DNA of 64,000 nucleotides from Microbacterium sp. 11MF (GCF_000383475.1 NZ_KB911459.1:1130467-1194466); one strand, 5' to 3'; shown: positions 1 to 9,340, counted from the stretch's first letter. Program-made: numbers and translations. The notes: generated from the letters alone by a model not told the origin.

Positions 1-1
1 A

Positions 2-424
2 GCCCCCCAGGTGGGCGTCGGCCTGCGCATCTACACCTACTCCTATCAGGATGACGACGGCGCCCCGTGGCGCGGCGTGATCATCAACCCCGAACTCTGG
101 ATGTCGCCGCCGGAGCCGGGCTCCCCCGACCCCGATGACGAGTCGGAGGGATGCCTGTCGTTCCCCGGTGAGCGCTTCCCGCTCCGCCGCGGCGACGAGG
201 TGCTCGTCACCGGCACCGACCTCGACGGCGGCCACGTCCGCATCCGTGTCGACGGCTGGCGCGCCCGCATCATGCAGCACGAGTTCGACCACCTCAACGG
301 CATCCTCTACATCGACCGGCTGTCCGATTCCGATTGGAAGACGACGCAGAAGATCGCGCGCAAGCGCGGCTGGGGAAAGTCGGGCCAGAGCTGGATGCCG
401 GGCGTCGACGACCTCGACGCCTGA
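2..424 (+). CDS. def: Peptide deformylase, C-terminal part
   Basis: This gene is cut by the left window edge; about 140 residues remain. Peptide deformylase is a metalloenzyme that removes the formyl group from the initiator methionine of nascent proteins. The visible part starts in the APQVG end of motif 1 (usually GxxAPQVG), then shows EGCLS at visible residues 49-53 (metal-ligand Cys) and HEFDH at 93-97 (two His ligands and the catalytic Glu). All three family motifs are therefore intact. The tail RKRGWGKSGQSWMPGVDDLDA is a normal actinobacterial C-terminus. Its stop codon lies just before the next gene, whose ribosome binding site overlaps it. Confidence 0.95.
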   Translation, partial: APQVGVGLRIYTYSYQDDDGAPWRGVIINPELWMSPPEPGSPDPDDESEGCLSFPGERFPLRRGDEVLVTGTDLDGGHVRIRVDGWRARIMQHEFDHLNGILYIDRLSDSDWKTTQKIARKRGWGKSGQSWMPGVDDLDA

Positions 425-434
425 GGCACTTCGC

Positions 435-824
435 GTGGAACCGTGGGAGCTGCACGGGTGGTTCGAGGAGTATCTCGACGCGTGCAACCGACATGATCTG
501 ACGGAGGTCCGCGGGTTCCTCGACCCCGCGGTCCGCCGCGCACACCTGCCGGCAGGAGCAGACGCCTGGATCGACGATCTCGCCGACCTGTTCCACGGCT
601 TCCCGGACTGGCGCTGGAAGACGATCCAACTCGTCGCCGAGGACGACCGCATCGCTGCTCACCTCCGCGGCAGCGGGACGCATACCGGACCGTGGCGCGG
701 CATCCCTGCCACCCGTCGCCACGTCAACGCGGCGGAGTTCCGGTTCCTCCGGCTCGACAAAGGCCGGATCGTCGCCTCGAGCGGCTCCGACGACACGGAC
801 GTGGAGGCTCAGCTCACCGCGTGA
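435..824 (+). CDS. SnoaL-like / ester cyclase family protein
   Basis: A 129-residue protein that looks like a single SnoaL/NTF2-like cone domain. It has an N-terminal helix (WELHGWFEEYLDACNRHD), the LFHGFPDWRWKT segment, and strands such as RIAAHLRGSGTHTGPWRG ending in FRFLRLDKGRIV, which is the usual pattern of ester-cyclase/SnoaL proteins. The substrate cannot be told. The GTG start at 435 is chosen because TGAGGC, overlapping the def stop, gives a ribosome binding site 7-9 bases upstream and the reading frame before it is the def gene. It probably shares a transcript with def and runs convergently into the next gene, with 3 bases between. Confidence 0.8.
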   Translation: MEPWELHGWFEEYLDACNRHDLTEVRGFLDPAVRRAHLPAGADAWIDDLADLFHGFPDWRWKTIQLVAEDDRIAAHLRGSGTHTGPWRGIPATRRHVNAAEFRFLRLDKGRIVASSGSDDTDVEAQLTA

Positions 825-827
825 GCG

Positions 828-1613
828 TCAGCGCCCTGCCGGGTCCATGGCGTCGGTCGCGCGGGTGAGGATCACGATGGCAAGCGGAACGGCGGCAATG
901 GAGAGGAGCTCCCCCAACAGCGACGTGGACATCACGGCAGGGTAGTCCGCGAGGGTCTCGGCGTTCCACGACAGCCTGCCGGAGAGTGACACGAACGCCG
1001 TCGAAGCGATCCAGAGGCCCCACCAGGTGCCCAGGATCGCTCGAGTCAGGCTCGCACGCGAAGCCACCACGAGGTCCTTCACGTTCTGGAACGGGAACCA
1101 CCACGCGATCACGGGGATGAGCCAGGACACGACGTGCCACACCGGTGTGCGACGAGTGGCGGTCGGGGTGATCGCGCGGACGCGCACCGCGGCGCGGTAC
1201 TGCCAGACGACCCAGCAGATTCCCGTCGCCAGCATCAGCCCCGCCGACGCCAAAGAGATCGGCGCGGACAGCGTGTCGTAGAGCTCCAGGTCCGACAGCG
1301 GCGCGGCTCCTCGGGTGAAGCCGTCGACGGCGACGAGTCCCCAGGCCTCGACGAGGACGGTGAGGAACGAGACGACCGCCCCGACGATGAGGAGGATGCG
1401 GGTGGCTCCGGCGATGCCGCGGAGAGGGCGGATGACCGGCGGTGCGGACACCGGGTAGCCGGCCGGTTGCCCCGGGGCGGCCCCCCCGGGCGCCGGCCAC
1501 GCCGCAACAGCCGGCGGCGGCGCCGTCCACTCCGTGCCGTCCCAGTAGCGCAGCTCGTTGCCCGCATGCGGCGCCGGGTACCATCCGGCAGGCGCGCTCG
1601 TACGATCCGTCAT
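828..1613 (-). CDS. DUF2510/DUF4328 membrane protein
   Basis: A 261-residue protein. The N-terminus has APAGWYPAPHAGNELRYWDG, the DUF2510 motif of actinobacterial membrane proteins, followed by a Pro/Ala linker. The rest has about five hydrophobic segments (ILLIVGAVVSFLTVLVEAW, ISLASAGLMLATGICWVVW, HVVSWLIPVIAWWFPF and two later ones) and fits the DUF4328 family. The function is unknown; an envelope location is likely. The ATG at 1613 is chosen because a run of six G lies just upstream as ribosome binding site and because the protein then starts at the DUF2510 motif. It is convergent with the SnoaL-like gene. Confidence 0.82.
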   Translation of the reverse strand: MTDRTSAPAGWYPAPHAGNELRYWDGTEWTAPPPAVAAWPAPGGAAPGQPAGYPVSAPPVIRPLRGIAGATRILLIVGAVVSFLTVLVEAWGLVAVDGFTRGAAPLSDLELYDTLSAPISLASAGLMLATGICWVVWQYRAAVRVRAITPTATRRTPVWHVVSWLIPVIAWWFPFQNVKDLVVASRASLTRAILGTWWGLWIASTAFVSLSGRLSWNAETLADYPAVMSTSLLGELLSIAAVPLAIVILTRATDAMDPAGR

Positions 1614-1696
1614 CGTGATCCCCCCACGTGTTCTGAAATCCGCTCTGCACACTATCGGGTCCGCGCTCGTGCCGTGCGTCCGAGCACCCCCGATGC

Positions 1697-1951
1697 TCAC
1701 CGAGGCGGCGTGGCAGCCGATCCTTCGTCGCGAGCCTGGCGGCGGTAGCGCGCCTCGCGCGCCGCGACGTGGATGCCGAGACCCGAAACTCCGAGCGCGA
1801 GGGCGAGTGCGAGCCCGAAAAAGGCGACGTCGTTGCCCGCGCCGTACTGGACCGCCGCCCAGAACAGCAGGACGACCGCGGCGAAGCCGACCAGCGCTCC
1901 CACACGCTCACCCCAGGTCCAGGCCGACCAGCCTGCGTTCCCCGTGTCCAT
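1697..1951 (-). CDS. Small two-helix membrane protein, unknown
   Basis: An 84-residue protein with two hydrophobic stretches (VGALVGFAAVVLLFWAAVQY and FFGLALALALGVSGLGIHVA) and a basic, charged C-terminus (REARYRRQARDEGS). I do not recognise a family. There is no good ribosome binding site, but CATGCT (plus strand 1958-1963) ends six bases before the ATG, which matches the leaderless-start spacing seen at many genes in this window. It stands between the DUF4328 gene and tRNA-Asn, all on the minus strand. A real gene is likely, but the start and function are uncertain. Confidence 0.55.
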   Translation of the reverse strand: MDTGNAGWSAWTWGERVGALVGFAAVVLLFWAAVQYGAGNDVAFFGLALALALGVSGLGIHVAAREARYRRQARDEGSAATPPR

Positions 1952-2019
1952 GCGATCAGCATGGGGCCGCGAGGGCGCCGCGGCAAGAGAAATCCGTTGC
2001 TCGCAAAGTTCGGGAATGA

Positions 2020-2047
2020 CGAAACCCCCGGGTATCCGGGGGTTTCG
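2020..2047 (-). terminator. Terminator hairpin after tRNA-Asn
   Basis: A perfect 12-bp inverted repeat (cgaaacccccgg / ccgggggtttcg, loop gtat) lies 8 bases downstream of the 3' end of tRNA-Asn on its strand. It is most simply the transcription terminator of the tRNA unit. No long T run follows. Confidence 0.75.
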
Positions 2048-2054
2048 GTCAGAG

Positions 2055-2130
2055 TGGCTCCCCGGCTTGGACTCGAACCAAGAACCTATCGGTTAACAGC
2101 CGATTGCTCTGCCAATTGAGCTACCGAGGA
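2055..2130 (-). tRNA. tRNA-Asn (GTT)
   Basis: On the minus strand the sequence folds into a full 76-nt cloverleaf. The acceptor stem is TCCTCGG/CCGGGGA with discriminator G and an encoded CCA. The D-arm has AGCTCAATTGGCAGAGC. The anticodon loop CTGTTAA gives anticodon GTT (Asn). The T-arm carries GGTTCGAGTCC. A hairpin terminator follows. Confidence 0.97.
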
Positions 2131-2159
2131 TCAGTCACCCGGAACCGGGCAACCACACA

Positions 2160-2165
2160 ATCGTA
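2160..2165 (-). promoter_or_regulatory. Possible -10 box for tRNA-Asn
   Basis: TACGAT on the minus strand lies about 30 bases upstream of the tRNA 5' end. No good -35 box is visible, so this is only a candidate. Confidence 0.35.
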
Positions 2166-2191
2166 GCAAAGCCCGAGGGGTGTTCGTGACA

Positions 2192-2968
2192 TCAGCCGCC
2201 GATGCGTGTCGCCTCGTCGGGGGTCCACAGCACGTCGTCGAGGTGCCGGCCGACACCGACCGGGTGACCTGCTCGCAGGACGAGCACCTGCGCTGCGAGG
2301 TCGGTCACGAGCTCGCGCTCGTTGGTGACCACGAGCAGCGCCATGCCGTCCTCGATCCTGCGTAGGAGTGCGTCGCGCACCGCGGGACGGACATCCACGT
2401 CGAGGTTGGCATAGGGCTCGTCGGCGATGAGGACCTGCGGATCGAGGACGAGGCTCCGCGCGATCGCCACCCGCTGACGCATACCCGAGCTGAGCTCGTA
2501 CGGGTACTTCTCCGATGCGCCGATGGGCAGCTGCAACTCGTCCAGCAGCGCGGCGACGCGGAGCGCGAGCGCGCGCTCGTTGACCTTCCGATCGCGCCCC
2601 GTGATCGGCTCGGCGACGATCTCGGAGATGGTGAGGCGGGAGGGAAGCGACGCGTTGACGCCCTGCACGAGATGGCCGGTGCGGTACCCGCGGATGCGGC
2701 GGGCACGACCCCGCGCACGCAGCGAGATCCCGGCGACCTCGCCGGTGCCCCCCACGATGCGCAGATCGCGCTGATCGGCCCCCGCCAGGCAGGACGCCAG
2801 ACTCGACTTCCCGGAGCCCGTCGCTCCCATGACAGCGAGGGTCTCACCTGGCATCAACCGGATCGACACGCCGTCGACGACGCGTGTGTCGGCTGACGCG
2901 CGAGCGATCGACAGGTCCGAACAGAAGATCGCGGCATCCGGATCGTTCACTCGAGGCATGCGATCCAT
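2192..2968 (-). CDS. ABC transporter ATP-binding protein, orphan
   Basis: A 258-residue ABC ATPase closest in style to the oligopeptide/dipeptide (OppD-like) group. Walker A is GATGSGKSSLA at about residues 45-55. The signature is LSSGMRQRVAIARSL, where the usual LSGG is LSSG, preceded by YPYE as in Opp/Dpp ATPases. Walker B is VLIADEPYANLD, and an H-loop His is not obvious (VVTNERELV). The ATG at 2968 is chosen for GGAGAGG eight bases upstream; a second ATG follows at 2959. It lies 62 bases after dnaG with no permease or binding protein nearby, so the transported substrate, or even a transport role, cannot be assigned. The odd signature and the TNER in place of the common TH(D) may mean altered ATP hydrolysis. 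Confidence 0.85.
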   Translation of the reverse strand: MDRMPRVNDPDAAIFCSDLSIARASADTRVVDGVSIRLMPGETLAVMGATGSGKSSLASCLAGADQRDLRIVGGTGEVAGISLRARGRARRIRGYRTGHLVQGVNASLPSRLTISEIVAEPITGRDRKVNERALALRVAALLDELQLPIGASEKYPYELSSGMRQRVAIARSLVLDPQVLIADEPYANLDVDVRPAVRDALLRRIEDGMALLVVTNERELVTDLAAQVLVLRAGHPVGVGRHLDDVLWTPDEATRIGG

Positions 2969-3030
2969 CCTCACCTCTCCGAGCCGGGGATGCCAGTCGT
3001 CGAGGTCGATGCGCTGATCATCGGCGCCGA

Positions 3031-4881
3031 TCAGATCGAGTCGGCCAGGGTCCGTCGTCGCTGATCGAGGTCCCGCAGCGCGACGCGGACCGCGCGACCT
3101 TCCTCGGACTCGGCCGACACCCGCTGAACCGCCCCGAGGAGTTCGGCCTTCTCGCGATCCATCGCGCGCAGCCGCAACCGCTGGCACATGGCTCGTGCGG
3201 ACGCCTTCGCCTCGATCTCCGTGAGCGCGGGAAACGACGACGTCAGGAGCTCAGCAGCGAGCCCGCGGTACGGCTCCCGTGTCGCGTCGACCGCCGCCGT
3301 CGACCAGCCGACGCGCGACCGATCCGGCTGAGCGGTGACCGCCTGGCGCACCGCTTCGAGAGCGGGGTGCTCCATCGGGATCTGAAGCGCGGCATCCACC
3401 TCGGCGGCATCCAGGACGTGCCCGTACTGCAGCACCCCCATGAGCGCGTCTCGCTCGAGAGTCACGCTCGCGGTCCGCGGCAACGTCGCCATCGTCACCC
3501 GCACCGGCGCGGAACCCTCCTCCGGTGACTGGGCAGCCGCTGGGCCGCGCTCGCGCGGTGCGTGATTGCCCCGCGCGGCCCGCTCGACCGCCGGCGTCAC
3601 CTCGCCCAGATCCATCCCCAGCTTGCGGGCGAGGACCCGGGTGTACCCCGGCCTCAGCGACGAGTCGCGGATCTCGGCAACGATCGGTGCCGCCGCACGC
3701 AGAGCACCCACACGACCCTCGACACTCCGCAGGTCGAAGCCCGCCAACTTCTGATCGATGACGAATTCGAACATGGGGGCCTTGGCGTCCATGAGCGCAC
3801 GCACGGCGCCATCGCCGCGATTCAGCCGCAGGTCGCAGGGATCGAGACCATCGGGCGCGACGGCCACGTACGTCTGGGCGGAGAACCTCTTCTCATCGGC
3901 GAACGCGCGCAGGGCGGCCTTCTGACCTGCCGCATCGGGGTCGAAGGTGAAGATCACCTCGCCCGCCGCGCTGTCGTCGCCCATCACGCGACGGAGGACG
4001 GTGATGTGGTCGGATCCGAACGCCGTTCCGCAGGTGGCGATCGCGGTCGTGATGCCGGCGAGATGGCATGCCATGACGTCCGTGTATCCCTCGACGACGA
4101 CGACGCGGTGAGACCGCGACACGTCCTTCTTCGCGAGATCGAGGCCGTACAGGACCTGCGCCTTCTTGTAGATCGGCGTCTCGGGGGTGTTCAGGTACTT
4201 CGGTCCCTGGTCGTCGTCGTAGAGCTTGCGCGCGCCGAAGCCGATCGTCTGGCCGGTGAGGTCACGGATGGGCCAGACCACGCGTCCGCGGAAGCGGTCG
4301 TAGACACCGCGCTGCCCCTGCGAGACGAGGCCCGCCGTGGCGAGCTCTTCATCCGTGAACCCCTGTGCGCGCAGTGCGTCGCGCATGTTGTTCCAGCCCT
4401 TCGGCGCGTACCCGACCCCGAAGTGCGCCGCAGCACCGGCGTCGAAGCCGCGCTCGCCGAGGAATCGACGCCCGGCATCCGCTTCGGCCGTCGCCAACTG
4501 TCCACGGAAGTACTCCGCGGCGGCGGTGTTCGCTTGGTAGAGCCGCGTGCGACCGCTCGTCTCGGGGGCGGCGCCGCCGTCCTCGTAGTGCAGCTGGTAG
4601 CCGATCCGCCCCGCGAGGCGTTCGACCGCCTCGGTGAACGACAGGTGGTCCATCGCCCGCAGGAACGAGTACACATCGCCCGACTCGCCGCATCCGAAGC
4701 AGTGGTAGTACCCCGCCTGCGGACGGACGTTGAAGCTCGGGCTCCGCTCGTCGTGGAACGGACAGAGCCCCTTCATCGACCCGACGCCGGCGGACTTCAG
4801 GGCGACCCGCTCGCCGACGATGTCGACGATGTTGGTGCGGGCCTTCACCTCGTCGACGTCGGCTTGACGGATGCGGGCCAT
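3031..4881 (-). CDS. dnaG: DNA primase
   Basis: A 616-residue primase that makes the RNA primers for replication. The CHC2 zinc-binding domain is at the N-terminus (CPFHDERSPSF and HCFGCGESGD), followed by the catalytic core with the TOPRIM motif VVVEGYTDVMA and the FTFDPDAAG aspartates. The C-terminal part carries a DnaB-binding-like helical region. The length is normal for the family. The start ATG overlaps the dgt stop by one base (TGATG), so the two genes are translationally coupled. The conserved dusB-dgt-dnaG order is usual in Actinobacteria. Confidence 0.97.
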   Translation of the reverse strand: MARIRQADVDEVKARTNIVDIVGERVALKSAGVGSMKGLCPFHDERSPSFNVRPQAGYYHCFGCGESGDVYSFLRAMDHLSFTEAVERLAGRIGYQLHYEDGGAAPETSGRTRLYQANTAAAEYFRGQLATAEADAGRRFLGERGFDAGAAAHFGVGYAPKGWNNMRDALRAQGFTDEELATAGLVSQGQRGVYDRFRGRVVWPIRDLTGQTIGFGARKLYDDDQGPKYLNTPETPIYKKAQVLYGLDLAKKDVSRSHRVVVVEGYTDVMACHLAGITTAIATCGTAFGSDHITVLRRVMGDDSAAGEVIFTFDPDAAGQKAALRAFADEKRFSAQTYVAVAPDGLDPCDLRLNRGDGAVRALMDAKAPMFEFVIDQKLAGFDLRSVEGRVGALRAAAPIVAEIRDSSLRPGYTRVLARKLGMDLGEVTPAVERAARGNHAPRERGPAAAQSPEEGSAPVRVTMATLPRTASVTLERDALMGVLQYGHVLDAAEVDAALQIPMEHPALEAVRQAVTAQPDRSRVGWSTAAVDATREPYRGLAAELLTSSFPALTEIEAKASARAMCQRLRLRAMDREKAELLGAVQRVSAESEEGRAVRVALRDLDQRRRTLADSI

Positions 4882-6278
4882 CAGAGACCCTCGATCGGTT
4901 CGGGGAGCGCGAAGCCGGGGTTCGCGACCGCCCGCGATCCCGCCGGCCACAGTCCGAGTTCCCGGAGGTCGACGGGCCCCACGAGGGCGGAATGCCATTC
5001 GATCGCGAAGCGGTCCGTCAAGGTCGCGACCTGGTCGACCACGACGCGCTTGCGCTCGGCATCCGTCTGCGCTGCGGCGAAGTCCACGGCGTGCACGCGG
5101 TCGAGGTGCTCGGGGCGCTCGAGGAGCGCCGACGCGAGCCGCTTCAGCACGCGACGCTGCTCCTTGTAGAGACCCTTCCGGCCGTCGATCGACACGACGA
5201 AGGCGCCGATCGTCCCCTTGAGGACCGCCATCTCGGCCTCGATGACGCGCGGCACGATCATGCGTCCCCGGTATCGCGTCAACGCCGGGGTGTCGTAGTG
5301 CTCGCGCGTCGCCGCGGTCGCCGCGCGCGCGAAGCGTCCGATGAAGTCCGACGTCAGGTTCTTCAGCCGCGCCACCGAGGCGCGCGTCCCGTCGAACTCC
5401 GTCATCCACTCGGGCAGCCGCACCAGCCGGTACATCGCGTCCGCCAGCTCGTCCCGGCTGAAGCCGAGGCCCACCCACGATTGGATCGCCGTGAGGAGCG
5501 ACTCGCGCTCGCGACTGTCCGCGAGGCGCCGGGGGTCGAGGTAACCGTTGAGCACCGCGTCCTCGAAATCGTGGACCGAGTAGGCGATGTCGTCGGAGAG
5601 GTCCATGACCTCCGCCTCGATGCACCGCACCCGGCCGGGCGCACCCTGCCGCATCCAGTGGAAGATCGCCTCGTCCTCGGCGTACACGCCGAACTTCTGC
5701 CGCCCACCCGGGTCGGGGATCGCGTGATCCGCCGTCCACGGGTATTTGCACGTCGCGTCAAGGCTCGCCCGGGTCAGGTTGAGCCCGAAGCTCTCACCGT
5801 CGTCGTCGACGACCTTCGGCTCGAGCCGGGCGAGGATGCGCAGCGACTGCGCGTTGCCCTCGAAACCGCCGATGTCCTCGGCCCACTCGTTGAGCGCACG
5901 CTCGCCGTTGTGCCCGAAGGGTGGATGCCCGAGGTCGTGGCTCAAGCAGGCCGTGTCGACCACGTCGGGCGAGAGCTCGAGCGCGATCGCCAGCTCTCGA
6001 CCGACCTGCGCCACCTCCAGGGAGTGCGTCAGCCTGTTGCGGGCGAAGTCGTCGGGACTCGCGGGGCTCAGCACCTGGGTCTTGGCTGCCAGGCGACGGA
6101 ACCCCGCGGAGTGCAGCACCCGCGCCCGGTCGCGCGCGAACCCGTCGCGGAGGGAACGGTGCTTCTCGGGATGGAACCGCTCGGCGTCGTGGTCGTCGTA
6201 GCCCGTGGGACGTCCGGCGGCGATGCCCACGCTCGCGCCGGTCACCGCCTCAGCCGCCACTGGTGTCGAGCTCCGCAT
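4881..6278 (-). CDS. dgt: dGTP triphosphohydrolase-like HD protein
   Basis: About 465 residues of the deoxyguanosinetriphosphate triphosphohydrolase-like family, which hydrolyses dNTPs to deoxynucleoside and triphosphate. The HD-domain metal ligands are visible in RNRLTHSLEV, SHDLGHPPFGHNGE and DDIAYSVHDFED. The start is uncertain: the ATG at 6278 overlaps dusB by 29 bases and has no ribosome binding site. GTG codons at 6260 (GGAG ten bases upstream) and 6245 are alternatives, and the conserved part only begins around GYDDHDAERFHPEKH. It is followed by dnaG with a one-base overlap. Confidence 0.93.
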   Translation of the reverse strand: MRSSTPVAAEAVTGASVGIAAGRPTGYDDHDAERFHPEKHRSLRDGFARDRARVLHSAGFRRLAAKTQVLSPASPDDFARNRLTHSLEVAQVGRELAIALELSPDVVDTACLSHDLGHPPFGHNGERALNEWAEDIGGFEGNAQSLRILARLEPKVVDDDGESFGLNLTRASLDATCKYPWTADHAIPDPGGRQKFGVYAEDEAIFHWMRQGAPGRVRCIEAEVMDLSDDIAYSVHDFEDAVLNGYLDPRRLADSRERESLLTAIQSWVGLGFSRDELADAMYRLVRLPEWMTEFDGTRASVARLKNLTSDFIGRFARAATAATREHYDTPALTRYRGRMIVPRVIEAEMAVLKGTIGAFVVSIDGRKGLYKEQRRVLKRLASALLERPEHLDRVHAVDFAAAQTDAERKRVVVDQVATLTDRFAIEWHSALVGPVDLRELGLWPAGSRAVANPGFALPEPIEGL

Positions 6279-7410
6279 CGGCGAGGGCGGTGGATGCCGC
6301 GTGGCCGATCTCGCGCGAGTCCAGCCAGCCGTCGGGCAGAGCGGGCCGCTTGGGCGTTCCCGCACGCCCGCGCTGCCCCTCGGCGGCCGCGCCGGGGTAC
6401 GGCGCCTCGAGGTCGAGGGTCGCGAGCAGTTCGTCGATCTCCTCGAGGCTCGAGACCGTCGCGAGCTTGGCGCGGAGGTCACCGCCCACCGGGTACCCCT
6501 TGAAGTACCAGGCGACGTGCTTGCGGATGTCGCGGCAGCCGCGATCCTCGCTCTCGAAGAACTCCACCAGGAGTTCCGCGTGGCGTCGGAACGCGGCCGC
6601 GACGAACCCGAGTGTCGCGTCGACCGGATCGGCGGCGTGGCCGGTGCCCAGTTCGCGCGCGAGGTCACCGAAGAGCCAGGGGCGGCCGAGGCATCCACGT
6701 CCGACGACGACGCCGTCGCAGCCGGTCTCGGCCATCATGCGGCGGGCGTCCTCCGCCGACCAGATGTCGCCGTTGCCGAGGACGGGGACACTCGTCACCG
6801 TCTCCTTCAGCTTCGTGATCGCGGACCAGTCGGCGTGCCCCGAGTAGAACTCGGACGCCGTCCGTGCGTGCAACGCGACGGCGGCGACACCGGCGCCCTC
6901 GGCGATCCGGCCGGCCTCGAGGTAGGTGATGTGGTCGGAGTCGATGCCCTTGCGCATCTTCACCGTCAGCGGGACCGAACCCGCGGCCTTGGCGGCGCGC
7001 TCGACGATCTCGCGGAACAGCTCCGTCTTCCAGGGCAGGGCCGCGCCCCCGCCCTTGCGAGTGACCTTCGGGACCGGGCACCCGAAGTTCAGGTCGACGT
7101 GATCGGCGTGATCCTCTTCGACGATGATCCGGACGGCCGCTTCGACGGTGGCCGGGTCGACGCCGTAGAGCTGGATCGACCGCGGGGTCTCGGACTCGTG
7201 GTGGCGGATCAGGCGCATGGTCGTGGCGTTCCGCTCGACGAGCGCGCGAGTGGTGATCATCTCGCTCACGTAGAGGCCGGCACCGTACTCGCGGCACAGA
7301 CGTCGGAAGGCGGTGTTGGTGATGCCCGCCATGGGCGCCAGCACGACGGGCGCGTCGAGGGTGATGGGCCCGATGCGCAGTGGCGCGGGCGGAGCGAGGG
7401 TCGTGGACAT
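6250..7410 (-). CDS. dusB: tRNA-dihydrouridine synthase
   Basis: A 386-residue flavoenzyme that reduces specific uridines in tRNA to dihydrouridine. The TIM-barrel start is LDAPVVLAPMAGITNTAFRR. NFGCPVPKVTRKGGG holds the catalytic Cys. VKMRKGID and VLGNGDIW are further signature segments. The C-terminal helical domain is present and is followed by a short Microbacteriaceae-type tail. The ATG at 7410 has GAAGGA directly upstream. It is the first gene of a dusB-dgt-dnaG run. Confidence 0.95.
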   Translation of the reverse strand: MSTTLAPPAPLRIGPITLDAPVVLAPMAGITNTAFRRLCREYGAGLYVSEMITTRALVERNATTMRLIRHHESETPRSIQLYGVDPATVEAAVRIIVEEDHADHVDLNFGCPVPKVTRKGGGAALPWKTELFREIVERAAKAAGSVPLTVKMRKGIDSDHITYLEAGRIAEGAGVAAVALHARTASEFYSGHADWSAITKLKETVTSVPVLGNGDIWSAEDARRMMAETGCDGVVVGRGCLGRPWLFGDLARELGTGHAADPVDATLGFVAAAFRRHAELLVEFFESEDRGCRDIRKHVAWYFKGYPVGGDLRAKLATVSSLEEIDELLATLDLEAPYPGAAAEGQRGRAGTPKRPALPDGWLDSREIGHAASTALADAELDTSGG

Positions 7411-7461
7411 ATCCTTCACATTCTCCCAGACGGCGAGCGCATCGGGCATCTGCGCGAGTCC

Positions 7462-7467
7462 TATCGT
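7462..7467 (+). promoter_or_regulatory. -10 box, leaderless glutathione peroxidase gene
   Basis: TATCGT ends six bases before the ATG at 7474, so transcription should start at or next to the start codon. Confidence 0.5.
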
Positions 7468-7473
7468 GGAGAC

Positions 7474-7968
7474 ATGACCGAAACCTCCTCGCTGCGAGAG
7501 ATCCCGTTCACCACCGCAGACGGGAAGGAGGCGACACTCGGCGACTTCGGCGACAAGGCGTTCCTCATCGTGAACGTCGCATCCAAGTGCGGACTGGCTC
7601 CCCAGTACGAGCAGCTCGAGGAGCTGCAGAAGCAGTACGGCGACCAGGGCCTGCAGGTCATCGGCTTCCCCTGCAACCAGTTCATGGGCCAGGAGCCCGG
7701 GTCGATGGACGAGATCCTCGACTACTGCGCCGTCAACTGGGGCATCACGTTCCCCATCATGGACAAGGTGCGCGTCAACGGATCGCACGCCGCCCCGCTC
7801 TACAAGGCGCTGAAGAAGTCCCCGAACGCCGAGCGCGCCAAGGGACCAGTCATGTGGAACTTCGAGAAGTTCCTCGTGACACGCGACGGTGAGCTGCACC
7901 GCTTCCGCCCGCAGACCAAGCCCAACGAGCCCGAGGTGATCTCGGCGATCGAGAAGGCCCTCGCCTGA
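7474..7968 (+). CDS. Glutathione peroxidase family protein
   Basis: A 164-residue thiol peroxidase of the glutathione peroxidase fold. The catalytic tetrad is visible: Cys in NVASKCGLAPQY, Gln in FPCNQFMGQEPG, and Trp and Asn in VMWNFEKFLV. It uses Cys, not selenocysteine. In bacteria lacking glutathione these enzymes usually take electrons from thioredoxin, so peroxide detoxification in the cytoplasm is the likely role. It is a single-gene unit running towards the DsbA-like gene, with a shared hairpin terminator between. Confidence 0.95.
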   Translation: MTETSSLREIPFTTADGKEATLGDFGDKAFLIVNVASKCGLAPQYEQLEELQKQYGDQGLQVIGFPCNQFMGQEPGSMDEILDYCAVNWGITFPIMDKVRVNGSHAAPLYKALKKSPNAERAKGPVMWNFEKFLVTRDGELHRFRPQTKPNEPEVISAIEKALA

Positions 7969-7985
7969 GACCTCGCACGAACCAT

Positions 7986-8019
7986 GAAGGCCGCATCCCC
8001 GATCCGGGGTGCGGCCTTC
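7986..8019. terminator. Bidirectional terminator
   Basis: gaaggccgca/tgcggccttc plus an inner cccc/gggg form a hairpin of about 14 bp with one bulged T, placed between two convergent genes (glutathione peroxidase and DsbA-like). It can serve both strands. Confidence 0.75.
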
Positions 8020-8035
8020 ATCGTGGGAGAAGAGC

Positions 8036-8713
<678 letters not shown>

Positions 8714-8761
8714 ATCCCGTGCAACGCCACCTGGCCCTCGCGGTATTCCCTCCGCCGCTCC

Positions 8762-8767
8762 TAGGCT
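8762..8767 (+). promoter_or_regulatory. -10 box, leaderless P-loop gene
   Basis: TAGGCT ends six bases before the ATG at 8774, the standard leaderless spacing in this window. Confidence 0.55.
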
Positions 8768-8773
8768 GGCGGG

Positions 8774-9337
8774 ATGCTGTCGGCCGACACCCCGCTCCCG
8801 TTCCGCCCGCAGCGCGTCGTGATCGCCGGCACCACCGGCGTCGGGAAGTCGACTCTGGCACGGCAGCTGGCCGAGCTGTGGGGCCTCGAGTACACCGAGC
8901 TGGACGCGCTCTTCCACGGACCGGGGTGGACGACGCGACCCGAGTTCCTGAGCGACGTCCGCCGCGTCGCCGACGGCGACCGGTGGGTGTCGGAGTGGAA
9001 CTACTTCGGGTCCGGCGGCGGACAGATCCTCGGCGAGCGCGCCGACCTCGCCGTGTGGCTCGACCTGCCGCGTCGGGTCGCCCGTGCGCGGCTGCTCCGC
9101 CGCACCCTGCGCCGCCGCATCCGTCGCGAGCGACTCTGGAACGGCAACGTCGAGCCGCCGCTGTGGACGGTCTTCCGCGACCCCGGTCACATCCTCCGGT
9201 GGGAGATGCGCACGCACCGCACATGGAAGACGCGGATGCCGGTGGTCGCCGCCGAGTACGACGTGCCCGTCGTGCGTCTCACGCACCCCCGCGACGTGGA
9301 TCGTTGGCTCGCGGGGCCCGCTGCCGACGTCCGCTGA
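8774..9337 (+). CDS. P-loop NTPase, adenylate kinase-like
   Basis: A 187-residue P-loop protein resembling the topology-modulation/FlaR-like kinases. Walker A is AGTTGVGKSTLARQLAE (residues about 18-34), followed by LDALFHGPGW, which resembles the substrate-side motif of that group, and a lid-like Arg-rich stretch RARLLRRTLRRRIRRERLW. A nucleotide kinase role is plausible but the substrate is unknown. It stands alone on the plus strand and appears to have a leaderless promoter. Confidence 0.85.
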   Translation: MLSADTPLPFRPQRVVIAGTTGVGKSTLARQLAELWGLEYTELDALFHGPGWTTRPEFLSDVRRVADGDRWVSEWNYFGSGGGQILGERADLAVWLDLPRRVARARLLRRTLRRRIRRERLWNGNVEPPLWTVFRDPGHILRWEMRTHRTWKTRMPVVAAEYDVPVVRLTHPRDVDRWLAGPAADVR

Positions 9338-9340
9338 GCG

